Source of the DNA: VXOZ01 sp965220045
GTDB lineage: Bacteria > Chloroflexota > UBA11872 > VXOZ01
Length of the DNA: 64,000 nucleotides
Reading direction: 5' to 3'
Assembly: GCA_965220045.1 (NCBI GenBank)
Contig: OZ244803.1
Coordinates: 2,542,001-2,606,000 of the forward strand
The notes under the pieces: model-generated
The model's input: the letters and a program-made list of their open reading frames with translations, nothing else
What the model was told of the DNA's origin: nothing
Databases searched by the model: none
Part shown: piece after piece, positions 8,223-16,496 of the stretch
How the letters are laid out: each line of letters opens with the position of its first letter
Numbering within the stretch: the first letter of the stretch is position 1
Position numbers and translations under genes: made by a program

Positions 8223-9617
8223 ATGAATGTCATCTGGATTGTTGCCGATACTTTTCGCAGGGACCACATCGGCGCCTACGGCAATCCGAGAATTCGCACG
8301 CCGTCTCTCGACGCGCTGGCGGCCCGGTCGATCAGGTTCGACGGCCACTATGCCGCCGGCTTTCCCACCATGCCCACGCGCGCCGACCACCACACGGGAC
8401 GTTGGACAATGTCCTTCATGGGGTGGGAACCCTTGCCGGCGGGCGTGAACACCATCGCGGAAATGCTGGCGGCGCACGGCTACCATACGGCGGCGTCAGT
8501 GGATACCCCCTATTACCTGCGAGACGGCATGAATTACGACCGGGGCTTTCAGTCCTTTTTCATGAACAGGGGCCAGGATACGATGTGGTCCCTCGTTCCC
8601 CAGCCCGGCTACCACAATGAAGCGCTCGACGTCCGTGAGGCCTGGCGACACGAAGCGGACCACAATGCCCCACGCACGTTCATGACCGCTATGCAGTGGC
8701 TGGAGCAACACTACAAAGAGGACTTCTTCCTTTACATCGACACCTGGGACCCGCATGAACCGTGGGATGCGCCGGCCTACTATACGGAGCTCTACTGGCC
8801 CGGTTATGACGGCGAGTTGGTGCTGCCGCTGTATGGCAATTGGCATGACGCGCCCGGGTACACGGCGGAGCAGGTCCGCAAAGGCCACGCCACCTATTGC
8901 GGAGAAGTCACCATGGTCGATACGTGGCTGGGATTCTTGCTGCGGTCAGTTGAAAACATGGGCCTTACAGATTCGACCGCCGTCATCTTCACGACCGACC
9001 ACGGCTTCTGCTTTGGGGAGCATGGCGGCCTGTTCGGCAAGATGAGCGGTGACATGTACCCGGACGGGAGCCTGCGGCCCTATGGCGAGCCGGGCTCAAC
9101 GTGGACTCATTCACCGCTCTACGAGGAGCTGGTCCACTTGCCGCTCCTGATTTCCGTTCCGGGCGTACGTCCGGGAGTCTACACGGGCCTCAGTTCCGCC
9201 ATCGACGTCATGCCGACCGTCCTCGAGCTGTTGAACGTCGAGATTCCGGCCTACGTGCAAGGCCGGTCCCTTGTTTCCCAGATGCGAGATTTCGCACTGC
9301 CGGGACGAGACTACGTCGTTAGCAGCATCCCCTTTGCCAACCCCGGCGATCCGGTGCATTCCGTAGACAGCCTGCTGCGCACACTTTCCGCTTATCCCGT
9401 AACCACCATCACGGCGGGAGAGTGGAGCCTGCTCTACAGCCCGGCAGCCGGACTATCGGAACTCTACAACCTGAATTCCGATCCCCATCAGCAAGATAAC
9501 CTTATCGGATCGCATCGGAACGAAGCTCGAGAACTCCATCGATTCTTGGTGGACTTCATGCATGAAACCAACGTGCCGGAACGTCTGCTGCAGCCGCGAC
9601 TGGAATTGCGTGACTAG
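8223..9617 (+). CDS. Sulfatase-superfamily hydrolase with Thr at the catalytic position
   Basis: A 464-residue member of the alkaline phosphatase/sulfatase fold. MNVIWIVADTFRRDHIGAYG supplies the N-terminal metal ligands, and TTDHGFCFGEHGG near residue 260 supplies the second metal-ligand cluster. The nucleophile motif, usually C/S-x-P-S-R, reads FPTMPTRADHHTG with Thr49 where formylglycine would form. Family knowledge: Thr is the nucleophile in phosphoethanolamine transferases of this superfamily, so a phosphoryl or other ester substrate is possible. AGGGGAG precedes the ATG. There is no signal peptide, so it probably acts in the cytoplasm. No anaerobic or FGE-type sulfatase maturase is nearby. 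Confidence 0.85.
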   Translation: MNVIWIVADTFRRDHIGAYGNPRIRTPSLDALAARSIRFDGHYAAGFPTMPTRADHHTGRWTMSFMGWEPLPAGVNTIAEMLAAHGYHTAASVDTPYYLRDGMNYDRGFQSFFMNRGQDTMWSLVPQPGYHNEALDVREAWRHEADHNAPRTFMTAMQWLEQHYKEDFFLYIDTWDPHEPWDAPAYYTELYWPGYDGELVLPLYGNWHDAPGYTAEQVRKGHATYCGEVTMVDTWLGFLLRSVENMGLTDSTAVIFTTDHGFCFGEHGGLFGKMSGDMYPDGSLRPYGEPGSTWTHSPLYEELVHLPLLISVPGVRPGVYTGLSSAIDVMPTVLELLNVEIPAYVQGRSLVSQMRDFALPGRDYVVSSIPFANPGDPVHSVDSLLRTLSAYPVTTITAGEWSLLYSPAAGLSELYNLNSDPHQQDNLIGSHRNEARELHRFLVDFMHETNVPERLLQPRLELRD

Positions 9618-9790
9618 ATGCATTGTCTTCCGACCCCATGCCTACCCGAGCTTGCCTCGGTGAGTTGGAATGAGGAATATGCTCTCCCTGCCGGCTTACC
9701 TATCCGCCGGCGAACGGCGGCCGCACCGTTCGCCGCGAGTCAAGGCCGTTCCACACGACAATTACGCTTGTACACACCCATCGCGAATCC

Positions 9791-11341
9791 ATGAGTAAGA
9801 GATACGATCACATTATCGTTGGCGCGGGATCGGCAGGCGCGGTCCTAGCGGCCCGGTTGACCGAAGACCCGCACCGGTCGGTGTTGCTCCTCGAGGCCGG
9901 GGCGGACTTTCCCCACATGGAGGGGATGCCGGACCCGTTGGCGTACGTTTTCGGGGTAAATGCCAACGTCTGGGAATCCGAGCACGCGTGGCAGTTTCGC
10001 GCGCGGGCCACGGACGAGGCCGAGATAGATGTACCGCGCGGCAAGGTCACCGGTGGCTCCAGCGCCATCAACGACGCGCAGTTCTTGCGGGCAATGCCGG
10101 AGGACTTCGAGCGGTGGTCGTCCTGGGGCAATGACGCCTGGGAATATGCCAAGGTCTTGCCCTACCAGAAGAAGCTGGAAGCAGACGCAGACTTCCAAAG
10201 TGATGTCCACGGCGGCGACGGACCCATGTATTTCCACCGCTTTACACCTGGCGAGTGGGGGCCGCAGCAGCACGCGTTCTACCAGGCCTGCCGCGACGCC
10301 GGTTTCCCCGACTGCCCCGACCACAATCTCCCCGGTGCGACCGGTGTAGGTCCGCTGGCGTTCAACATCGCGGGCCGCACGCGGATGAGCACGGCCCTTG
10401 CCTACCTTAACCCCGCGCGTTCGCGTCCGAACCTGACAATCAGACCCCGCTGCCTTGTCCACTGGATCATCGTTCAGGGCAAGCGGGCGGTAGGACTGGA
10501 CTTTATCAGCAGTGATGGGACGTCCTCCGTCTATGGAGACGAAATCATCCTCTCAGCCGGCGCAATCGGCTCGCCGCACATTCTCGGGCTGTCCGGTATC
10601 GGGCCCGCGGCGCAACTGCGGCAGTTGGGCATACCCATCGTGCAGGACCTCCCCGGCGTCGGCCGCAATCTCCGCGACCACCCGGACGTGCCCATGGCCT
10701 GGCGCACGCGTCCAGGTTACCGCCTGTACACCGATCAGATTGCAACCGGCGTGGTCACGTTGCGGCACACGGCCACCGGTTCGCCCTACGAGAATGACCT
10801 GGTCGTCTACATGGGCAACTACGCGGCTTTACGGCCCATGCGGGGTTTCGACCATCTGAACCCGATTGGCATCGGGGTAAGCCAGTGCCTCTACTTGGCC
10901 GTGAGTGAAGGCGAACTCCGTCTCCAATCCGACGACCCGCACCAGCCACCGTATCTCGACTTCAATCTGCTCGACGACCCCTTTGATCGGTCGCGGCTCC
11001 GTGAGAGTATCAGGACGTGCGCCGAGCTATTCACCAATGCGGCGTTTGCTGAGATAGTCACCGAGCGCGTCGCGCCAGCGGACGAGGTCCTGCACGATGA
11101 CGCGGCCCTGGACTCATGGATGCGGCACGAGGTAATCACCGCCCACCACGTCTCAAGCACCTGCAAAATGGGGACCGCGAGCGACCCGCTCGCCGTGGTT
11201 GACCAATACGGCAAGGTGCACGGCATGGAGGGACTCCGCATCTGCGACGCGTCGATCATGCCCGACACCGTGCGGGCGAACCTCAACCATACGGTGATCG
11301 CGATGGCGGAGAAGGTAGCGGACTTTATCAAAGCGAGTTGA
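9791..11341 (+). CDS. GMC-family FAD-dependent oxidoreductase (choline/alcohol dehydrogenase-like)
   Basis: A 516-residue glucose-methanol-choline oxidoreductase. The FAD-binding dinucleotide motif is GAGSAG at residues 11-16, followed by ARLTEDPHRSVLLLEAG. RGKVTGGSSAIN near residue 80-95 is the first GMC signature and GAIGSPHILGLSGIGP the second. Catalytic His453 sits in HHVSSTCKMG and the second active-site residue in NLNHTV (Asn499/His500). The family oxidises primary alcohols, choline and polyols, passing electrons to FAD. The full length matches bacterial choline dehydrogenase relatives. It follows the sulfatase-like gene in the same direction with 173 bases between them. Confidence 0.92.
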   Translation: MSKRYDHIIVGAGSAGAVLAARLTEDPHRSVLLLEAGADFPHMEGMPDPLAYVFGVNANVWESEHAWQFRARATDEAEIDVPRGKVTGGSSAINDAQFLRAMPEDFERWSSWGNDAWEYAKVLPYQKKLEADADFQSDVHGGDGPMYFHRFTPGEWGPQQHAFYQACRDAGFPDCPDHNLPGATGVGPLAFNIAGRTRMSTALAYLNPARSRPNLTIRPRCLVHWIIVQGKRAVGLDFISSDGTSSVYGDEIILSAGAIGSPHILGLSGIGPAAQLRQLGIPIVQDLPGVGRNLRDHPDVPMAWRTRPGYRLYTDQIATGVVTLRHTATGSPYENDLVVYMGNYAALRPMRGFDHLNPIGIGVSQCLYLAVSEGELRLQSDDPHQPPYLDFNLLDDPFDRSRLRESIRTCAELFTNAAFAEIVTERVAPADEVLHDDAALDSWMRHEVITAHHVSSTCKMGTASDPLAVVDQYGKVHGMEGLRICDASIMPDTVRANLNHTVIAMAEKVADFIKAS

Positions 11342-11424
11342 ACACCTATCGGGATGCAACATCCTGCCGCGTGCCAGGCCCCGGTACGGGGCGACAAAGT
11401 CAATACTGGGAGACTGTGAAAGCA

Positions 11425-12060
11425 ATGCGCGAATTGCGTGTCGCCACAATTGTGCTCTTGCTCGGCATCTGCTTCCTATTGAGTACGGCTCAGGCGCATG
11501 CCTGCTCGTGCGGGGACTTCCCCACTCCGGCTCAGGCAATGGCACAGGCTGCCAAAGTGTTTTCCGGAAAAGTCGTCGCCGTACATGGCGGCAGCGGCAC
11601 GCATAGAGAGCCCACTCTGTTCAGCGGCTATGTCTTAGTAGAATTCGAAGTCTACACGGTGTGGAAGGGTCCGGCTTTTGCCACCATGTTCATAGAAACG
11701 GCATGGTGGAGCGGCAGTTGCGGAGTGGAATTCTACGTGGGACAGGAGTGGCTGGTCATCTCGTATGACGGTGAAACCACGCATCCCTGCGGCGGCACAC
11801 GGCAGTTAAAGTTGGTGCAAGCAGGCGTTGAGGCGCTTGGCGAGGGCCAAGTGCCTGCAGCGGGAACTATCGAACCCCGGCGTCAAGCCAGTGACCGGAT
11901 CGAGCGGTTTGGCGCGGAGAACGCGGCGACTGATGCGGCCACGCCCGCCGCAAGCTCTTTGTGGGATTGGATTCCGCCCTGGCTGAGCTTCGCGCTCCTC
12001 ATAGCTGTGGTGGTAGCCGTGCTGGGCTGGGTGCTGCGCGGAACCAGCCGGAGGGGCTAG
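11425..12060 (+). CDS. TIMP/netrin-like (NTR) domain protein, membrane-anchored
   Basis: A 211-residue secreted protein. A signal peptide (LRVATIVLLLGICFLLSTAQAHA) is followed directly by CSCGDFPTPAQAMAQAAKVFSGKVVAV, the Cys-x-Cys start and first strand typical of tissue-inhibitor-of-metalloproteinase-like NTR domains, with further Cys in GSCGVEFYVGQEW and HPCGG. A C-terminal hydrophobic span (WLSFALLIAVVVAVLGWVL) ends in RGTSRRG, so the domain is displayed outside the membrane. Metazoan TIMPs insert the free N-terminal Cys into a metalloprotease active site; inhibition is unproven in bacteria. ATG 11425 is chosen; GTG 11416, with GGGAG close upstream, is an alternative. Confidence 0.75.
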   Translation: MRELRVATIVLLLGICFLLSTAQAHACSCGDFPTPAQAMAQAAKVFSGKVVAVHGGSGTHREPTLFSGYVLVEFEVYTVWKGPAFATMFIETAWWSGSCGVEFYVGQEWLVISYDGETTHPCGGTRQLKLVQAGVEALGEGQVPAAGTIEPRRQASDRIERFGAENAATDAATPAASSLWDWIPPWLSFALLIAVVVAVLGWVLRGTSRRG

Positions 12061-12193
12061 GGACCACTGCGCGCGCCGCGCGCCCCCTGCGGACCGGGCA
12101 GCGGCCGGGACAACAGCGGGGCGAGCAGCAGAAGACAGCCAAAGCGTCCCAAGCGGATGAAGAGCCACCTTAGCTCTATTCAGCGCTTCTCGT

Positions 12194-13126
12194 CTACGCC
12201 CTGAACGGTTTGCCCGTGCGCCGCAGCTCCTTTGTGACCGCAATCTGGCACGTGACATACGCGCTCTCTGTCGGTCTGCCCCGGTGGTTCATGTCACCGG
12301 CGGAATAGCCGGGGCGGGCGTCGCCGATGGTGCCGACGATGAGATTGGCGTGCTCGGTGGTCGTGTCGTAGCGGTCGGCGATGAGGCCCACCATGTCCGC
12401 CCATGCCGCGCGCACCGCGTCCGTCCAGGTGCGGCCCTGACCGGCGGTGAGGTATTCCTCCGCGCTCTCTACGACATTGGTCGTTTCCACTACGGGGCTG
12501 GACGTCGAGAAGCCCGGCGAGCGGTCGACGCGAACCGTGACGGCAGTGTCGATCTCCACGCCAGTGCCGGTGAGTTCGCCGTCGGACATGCGCGCGTGGG
12601 CGTCGGCAAGAGTCAACAAGCCGCCGGCTTTCTGCGCGCGGATGTGCACGGTGCTGCCGGGGCGCGTTGAATTGAAGTCCATGTTGCCACCGTGGTCGAT
12701 TTCATACGGGTCCACCGATTCCAGCATCACCACGCCCACCATGGGGCGTTCGGGCACCACGAAGTCCGGCGGGAAGTGCACCAGCCCGTCGCGTACCGGC
12801 GCGATGAGGCGCACGCTGCCCCAGATAGGACCGCCGTTGCGGTAGAAGCCGTAGGGGCCGCATTCCATATCCAGGATTTCGATTGACACCCAGTCGCCAG
12901 GCTCGATGCCCTCGATATAGAAGGGCCCGCCCGGGCGCGAGTAGCGCGGCGTGCCGACTTCCATGACAGCGCCGGGCCTAAGCCCGCCCTCGATCTTTAG
13001 GTCCTGGTCGTGGCCGCCGACCGTTTCGATAACGACCGTCTCGCCCAACCGCAGGGTGCCTCTCAGTTCTCCGCGTTCAGGGTCGTCGGGGCCGCGATAA
13101 TAGGGTGTACGGGTGAAGCGTCGCAT
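12194..13126 (-). CDS. Acetamidase/formamidase family protein (FmdA/AmdA)
   Basis: A 310-residue member of the FmdA_AmdA family, which hydrolyses formamide, acetamide and other short amides to the acid and ammonia. Family landmarks are VVIETVGGHDQD, the EPGDWVSIEILDM segment, DHGGNMDFNSTRPGSTVHI (a metal-site segment) and LADAHARMSDGELTGTGVEI. ATG 13126 has GGGAGGATTCGC directly upstream, a strong ribosome site, so the longer frame to 13177 is rejected. A second family member lies at 40888-41856. No amide transporter is adjacent, so the natural substrate is open. Confidence 0.88.
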   Translation of the reverse strand: MRRFTRTPYYRGPDDPERGELRGTLRLGETVVIETVGGHDQDLKIEGGLRPGAVMEVGTPRYSRPGGPFYIEGIEPGDWVSIEILDMECGPYGFYRNGGPIWGSVRLIAPVRDGLVHFPPDFVVPERPMVGVVMLESVDPYEIDHGGNMDFNSTRPGSTVHIRAQKAGGLLTLADAHARMSDGELTGTGVEIDTAVTVRVDRSPGFSTSSPVVETTNVVESAEEYLTAGQGRTWTDAVRAAWADMVGLIADRYDTTTEHANLIVGTIGDARPGYSAGDMNHRGRPTESAYVTCQIAVTKELRRTGKPFRA

Positions 13127-13336
13127 GCGAATCCTCCCGCTTGCGGTGTCTTTTCGGCGGCATCGTGTGGTGCTCATACCCGGCGAAGCCGGCCGGATGT
13201 TCGTACTACACCTTAATTCTATGCTGAATTCAGTATACGCGCCTAGCTGTTCTACGCCGATTCACAGCTCTTGCTAATCGAATTCTTAGGTAGCGCAAAC
13301 GTGTACCAAGTGGGCGCAATGCGCGCGGCAGCTTGC

Positions 13337-13366
13337 TTGACAGCAGCGGAATCTCCGCCCTATACT
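13337..13366 (+). promoter_or_regulatory. Sigma-70-type promoter for tRNA-Val
   Basis: A perfect -35 TTGACA (13337-13342) and a -10 TATACT (13361-13366) are 18 bases apart. The tRNA gene starts 85 bases further on. This is the best housekeeping promoter match I found in the window. Confidence 0.7.
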
Positions 13367-13451
13367 TACGGATATTTGCCGGTCTTTCCAGCGTAGTCAA
13401 GGCGGCGGATTTAGCCAGGAACAGGCTGGCAAGGTCGATTCACTCTACCTC

Positions 13452-13528
<77 letters not shown>

Positions 13529-13706
13529 TACTTGACGGTAAACAGATCCTTCACTTCGAGGTTCAGATAGGAGGTGGAGTGAGAAAGGGCCGAAGTGATG
13601 GCGCAGTGCTGCTATGCCGGCAACTGCTGACCCCGTCGTATCAGCGAGGATACGACATTGATGCCGAAATCTACGGGACAGACACTATGTGTAGGAGATG
13701 AGCACC

Positions 13707-14027
13707 ATGCCTAAGTACCTCTTCCAAGCCAATTACACTGCCGAGGGTCTGCGGGGTTTGTTGAAGGAGGGAGGCAGTTCGCGCCGGCAGGTCTTTGATG
13801 ACATAGCCACTGAGCAGGGAGGGACGCTGGAGTCCTTCTACTACGCTTTCGGCGGGACTGACCTGTACTTGACCTTCGAGTTGCCGGATACCGCGACCGC
13901 CTCTGCGGTATCATTGTCAATAGGCGCTGGAGGCGCCCTCAGCATCACCACCGTTCAGTTGATTACTCCCGAGGAAATCGACGAAGCCTGCGCAAAAACG
14001 GTGACCTACCGCCCACCGGGAGCCTAG
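13707..14027 (+). CDS. GYD-domain protein
   Basis: A 106-residue protein matching the GYD family: MPKYLFQANYTAEGLRGLLKEGGSSRR at the start, LESFYYAFGGTDLYLTFELPD in the middle and ITTVQLITPEEID at the end. The family is a small dimeric alpha/beta-barrel fold of unknown biochemical role, common in soil and marine bacteria. AGGAG at 13693-13697 is nine bases from ATG 13707 but touches the earlier ATG at 13698, so 13707 is preferred. The gene lies between the tRNA and the duplicated tRNA 3' end. Confidence 0.88.
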   Translation: MPKYLFQANYTAEGLRGLLKEGGSSRRQVFDDIATEQGGTLESFYYAFGGTDLYLTFELPDTATASAVSLSIGAGGALSITTVQLITPEEIDEACAKTVTYRPPGA

Positions 14028-14291
14028 GCTGCATTCTTGCCCTCGCCGTGATCCTTGCGCCGGCCATTCCGGCAACGTCAACTTGAATGTAGTGTTGGCT
14101 CTCCCTACTACGCCTCCAAGACTCAGGCTTGCAGCAGACTATGCGGCCAACGAGGCCGTGAGTGGACGCAAGAAGAGCACCTGTGTCTGCGCAGTGAGAA
14201 AGTCACCGAATTCGACGGTCGAGTTTGGTCACTGCGCTGGGTAGGGCCGGCACGGCCCAATCAGCACTCTACAGCCGGAGCACCCAGCAAA

Positions 14292-14324
14292 GAGGTCGCA
14301 GGTTTGAGTCCTGTCACGCCCACC
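14292..14324 (+). other. Duplicate of tRNA-Val 3' end (attachment-site-like)
   Basis: These 33 bases match tRNA positions 13495-13527 with two differences. They cover the variable loop, T arm and 3' acceptor strand; no 5' half of a tRNA is found before them. Copies of a tRNA 3' end are what integrase-mediated insertion leaves behind. The offset between copies is 797 bases. No integrase gene is visible. In the rest of 14028-14537 I see nothing beyond the inverted repeat described separately. Confidence 0.65.
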
Positions 14325-14485
14325 CTTTGATCAACGAGTACGGTGGACAAGACTGGTGCTCGAGTCTCGGAGCTTCTTGAATTTGGCTCTGGCTGCTTCT
14401 TCAATTTCGCGCAAGTAGAATTCGTTTGAAACAAAGGAAGTACATTTGAGTCATCTACACGAAAAGACTTGTGGTTTGTTGTGCT

Positions 14486-14505
14486 TGATCAATTTGAGTT
14501 GATCA
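14486..14505. promoter_or_regulatory. Inverted repeat upstream of the GmrSD-like gene
   Basis: TGATCAA and TTGATCA face each other across six bases, 32 bases before the start codon of the DUF262 gene. The position and symmetry suit a repressor site, but the local AT-richness means that chance cannot be excluded. Confidence 0.4.
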
Positions 14506-14537
14506 GGAAATGGGTTTCTGTGCAGTAGGGGGTTGGG

Positions 14538-16301
14538 ATGAACGCGGAGATTCAGTGTCTGAATCGTCTTTTTGCTGATCAAGTTTCATATAGAATACCT
14601 GTGTTTCAGCGGCCTTACGCTTGGACAGAGGAAAAGCAGTGGCAACCACTTTGGGGCGATGCAAAGCGCATTGCTGAAAAGCTCCTTGAAGCCAAACCAG
14701 GAGAGAGTATCCCACCGCACTTCATGGGGGCAATAGTACTTCAGTTGCAAAGCGCGGAGTCAGGTCGAGTTGTCAAGCGAATAGTTGTTGACGGTCAGCA
14801 ACGACTCACCACATTGCAACTGCTGATTAGGGCAGCCCAAGAGTCATTTCAGAACCTGGACGATTCTAATAGAGCTAGTCGGATGTCTAAGCTGACATTG
14901 AATTACAGGCAAGAACAGAGCGTCGAACCCGATAGCGACACTAAGGTCCGCCAGTCCAACGTTAGCGACCTGCACTCTTTTCAGGATGTTATCAGAGGAC
15001 TTAGTGACCCTAACAGACCTTTGCGCTCAATAGGTAAAGCCTATCAGTACTTTTGTATAGAAATAACAAAGTGGCTGAACGAACAACCTGCAAAGAGAGA
15101 TGAGAGATCCAGCGCACTTGAAACCACACTAACCAAGTATCTTCAAGTGGCCACGGTAGATCTTGATCAAGGCGAAAGGCCTCATTTCATTTTTTCGGTC
15201 CTCAATGCAAGGGCTGAACCATTGAAAGAGTCGGACCACGTAAAGAACACGGTAATGTATGAGGCAAATGTAATAGATGATGCGGCTAGGGCAACGGAGC
15301 TTTGGGGTTTATTTGATCGAAATGAGTGGTGGCGCAGTAGTACATATGAAGGTAGGTTGAGCCGTATTCATCTTGACCGCTTCTTGAATTACTGGGTGGT
15401 TATGCGGGCTCGTAAGGAGGTCAACGCTGACAGTGTGTCTTCGGAGTTCAACAAGCTCTTGGAAGCTAATAACTTACCAATAGATGAAGTTGCCAAGAAC
15501 ATTAGAAGTGCAGGGCAAGTCTATCAAGACTTGGAAGAGGTGAGGATACCTGGAATCGAAACATTCTTGCGCCGCGTAAAGACGATGGGAATTGGTGTTG
15601 CAATACCACTTCTAATTTGGCTCTATACCATGGATATCGCTGATGACATACGGAGGAGGAGTGCACGGGCGCTCGAAAGTTATCTGGTGCGGCGGATGCT
15701 CTGTGGTGTTTCAACCCAAGGGCTCAACAGGCTATTTGTCGAACTCTTGGTGAGAATAGATACAAACAAATCCATAGGTGCAGATGAGGTGATTGTCGAT
15801 TTCCTAAGGGGTCAAACCGTCGATAATCGCATATGGCCTAATGACACTATGCTATTGGAGAATTTAGTCGGAGTGCCATTCCGGGGTACTATTGGAAGGC
15901 AAACTATGGTCTTAGAAGCCATAGAGTCCTATCTAAGGAGTGACAAGACCGAAGCTCTGGGCCAAGAGACATTGACAAGAGAACACATCATGCCTGAGTC
16001 ATGGCATAGGTATTGGCCTTTGCCAGTCGGTAAAGACGGAGAGGAGGAGACAAGCGTTCGCAACCAAGCCATCAAGGAGATTGGGAATCTCACCCTTGTT
16101 TCAGGAAAGCTGAATGCATTTCTCTCTAACGCCGCGTGGCCCAAGAAAGTGGAAGCTCTAAGGAGTCATACTACCTTGCGACTCAACTGGGAGCTACTAG
16201 AAAGTCCTCCAGAGATTTGGAATGAGGACAGGATTAGAGAGCGAAGCGCAAGGCTTGCTAGCATAGTCGTTAAGATTTGGCCGTACGCGGACAATATCTA
16301 G
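14538..16301 (+). CDS. DUF262/DUF1524 protein (GmrSD-like type IV restriction family)
   Basis: A 587-residue single-chain GmrSD-like protein. The N-terminal DUF262 domain shows IPVFQRPYAW (20-29) and the nucleotide-binding core VDGQQRLTTL (Asp85-Arg89). The C-terminal DUF1524 His-Me finger nuclease domain shows EHIMPES with His483, then IGNLTLVSGKLNAFLSNAAWPKK. Relatives such as GmrSD and BrxU use NTP hydrolysis to cut phage DNA carrying modified cytosines, so anti-phage defence is the likely role. Base composition is visibly more AT-rich than both flanks and the gene lies beside the duplicated tRNA 3' end, both signs of transfer. GGGGGTTGGG precedes the ATG. Confidence 0.88.
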   Translation: MNAEIQCLNRLFADQVSYRIPVFQRPYAWTEEKQWQPLWGDAKRIAEKLLEAKPGESIPPHFMGAIVLQLQSAESGRVVKRIVVDGQQRLTTLQLLIRAAQESFQNLDDSNRASRMSKLTLNYRQEQSVEPDSDTKVRQSNVSDLHSFQDVIRGLSDPNRPLRSIGKAYQYFCIEITKWLNEQPAKRDERSSALETTLTKYLQVATVDLDQGERPHFIFSVLNARAEPLKESDHVKNTVMYEANVIDDAARATELWGLFDRNEWWRSSTYEGRLSRIHLDRFLNYWVVMRARKEVNADSVSSEFNKLLEANNLPIDEVAKNIRSAGQVYQDLEEVRIPGIETFLRRVKTMGIGVAIPLLIWLYTMDIADDIRRRSARALESYLVRRMLCGVSTQGLNRLFVELLVRIDTNKSIGADEVIVDFLRGQTVDNRIWPNDTMLLENLVGVPFRGTIGRQTMVLEAIESYLRSDKTEALGQETLTREHIMPESWHRYWPLPVGKDGEEETSVRNQAIKEIGNLTLVSGKLNAFLSNAAWPKKVEALRSHTTLRLNWELLESPPEIWNEDRIRERSARLASIVVKIWPYADNI

Positions 16302-16496
16302 GTCTAGCTCAAGGCTGGGTCCTACGGGACCTATTTGTCAGATGGGACTTAATGTACCACTGGGCGTATGTGTTGGATTCTGAGGGTCGACGGTCACCGG
16401 AACCCCCTTGTTTTCTGCACTTCGCTCTGTTCCGGTGATACCTACGACTTCTGAACAAAACCGCTAGTTGACAAGCTAAGGCAAGTGAGGCGATCA

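Noticed and set aside
14240..14324. A second complete tRNA
   Set aside because: Only the 3' third matches; no acceptor 5' strand, D arm or anticodon stem can be folded before it.
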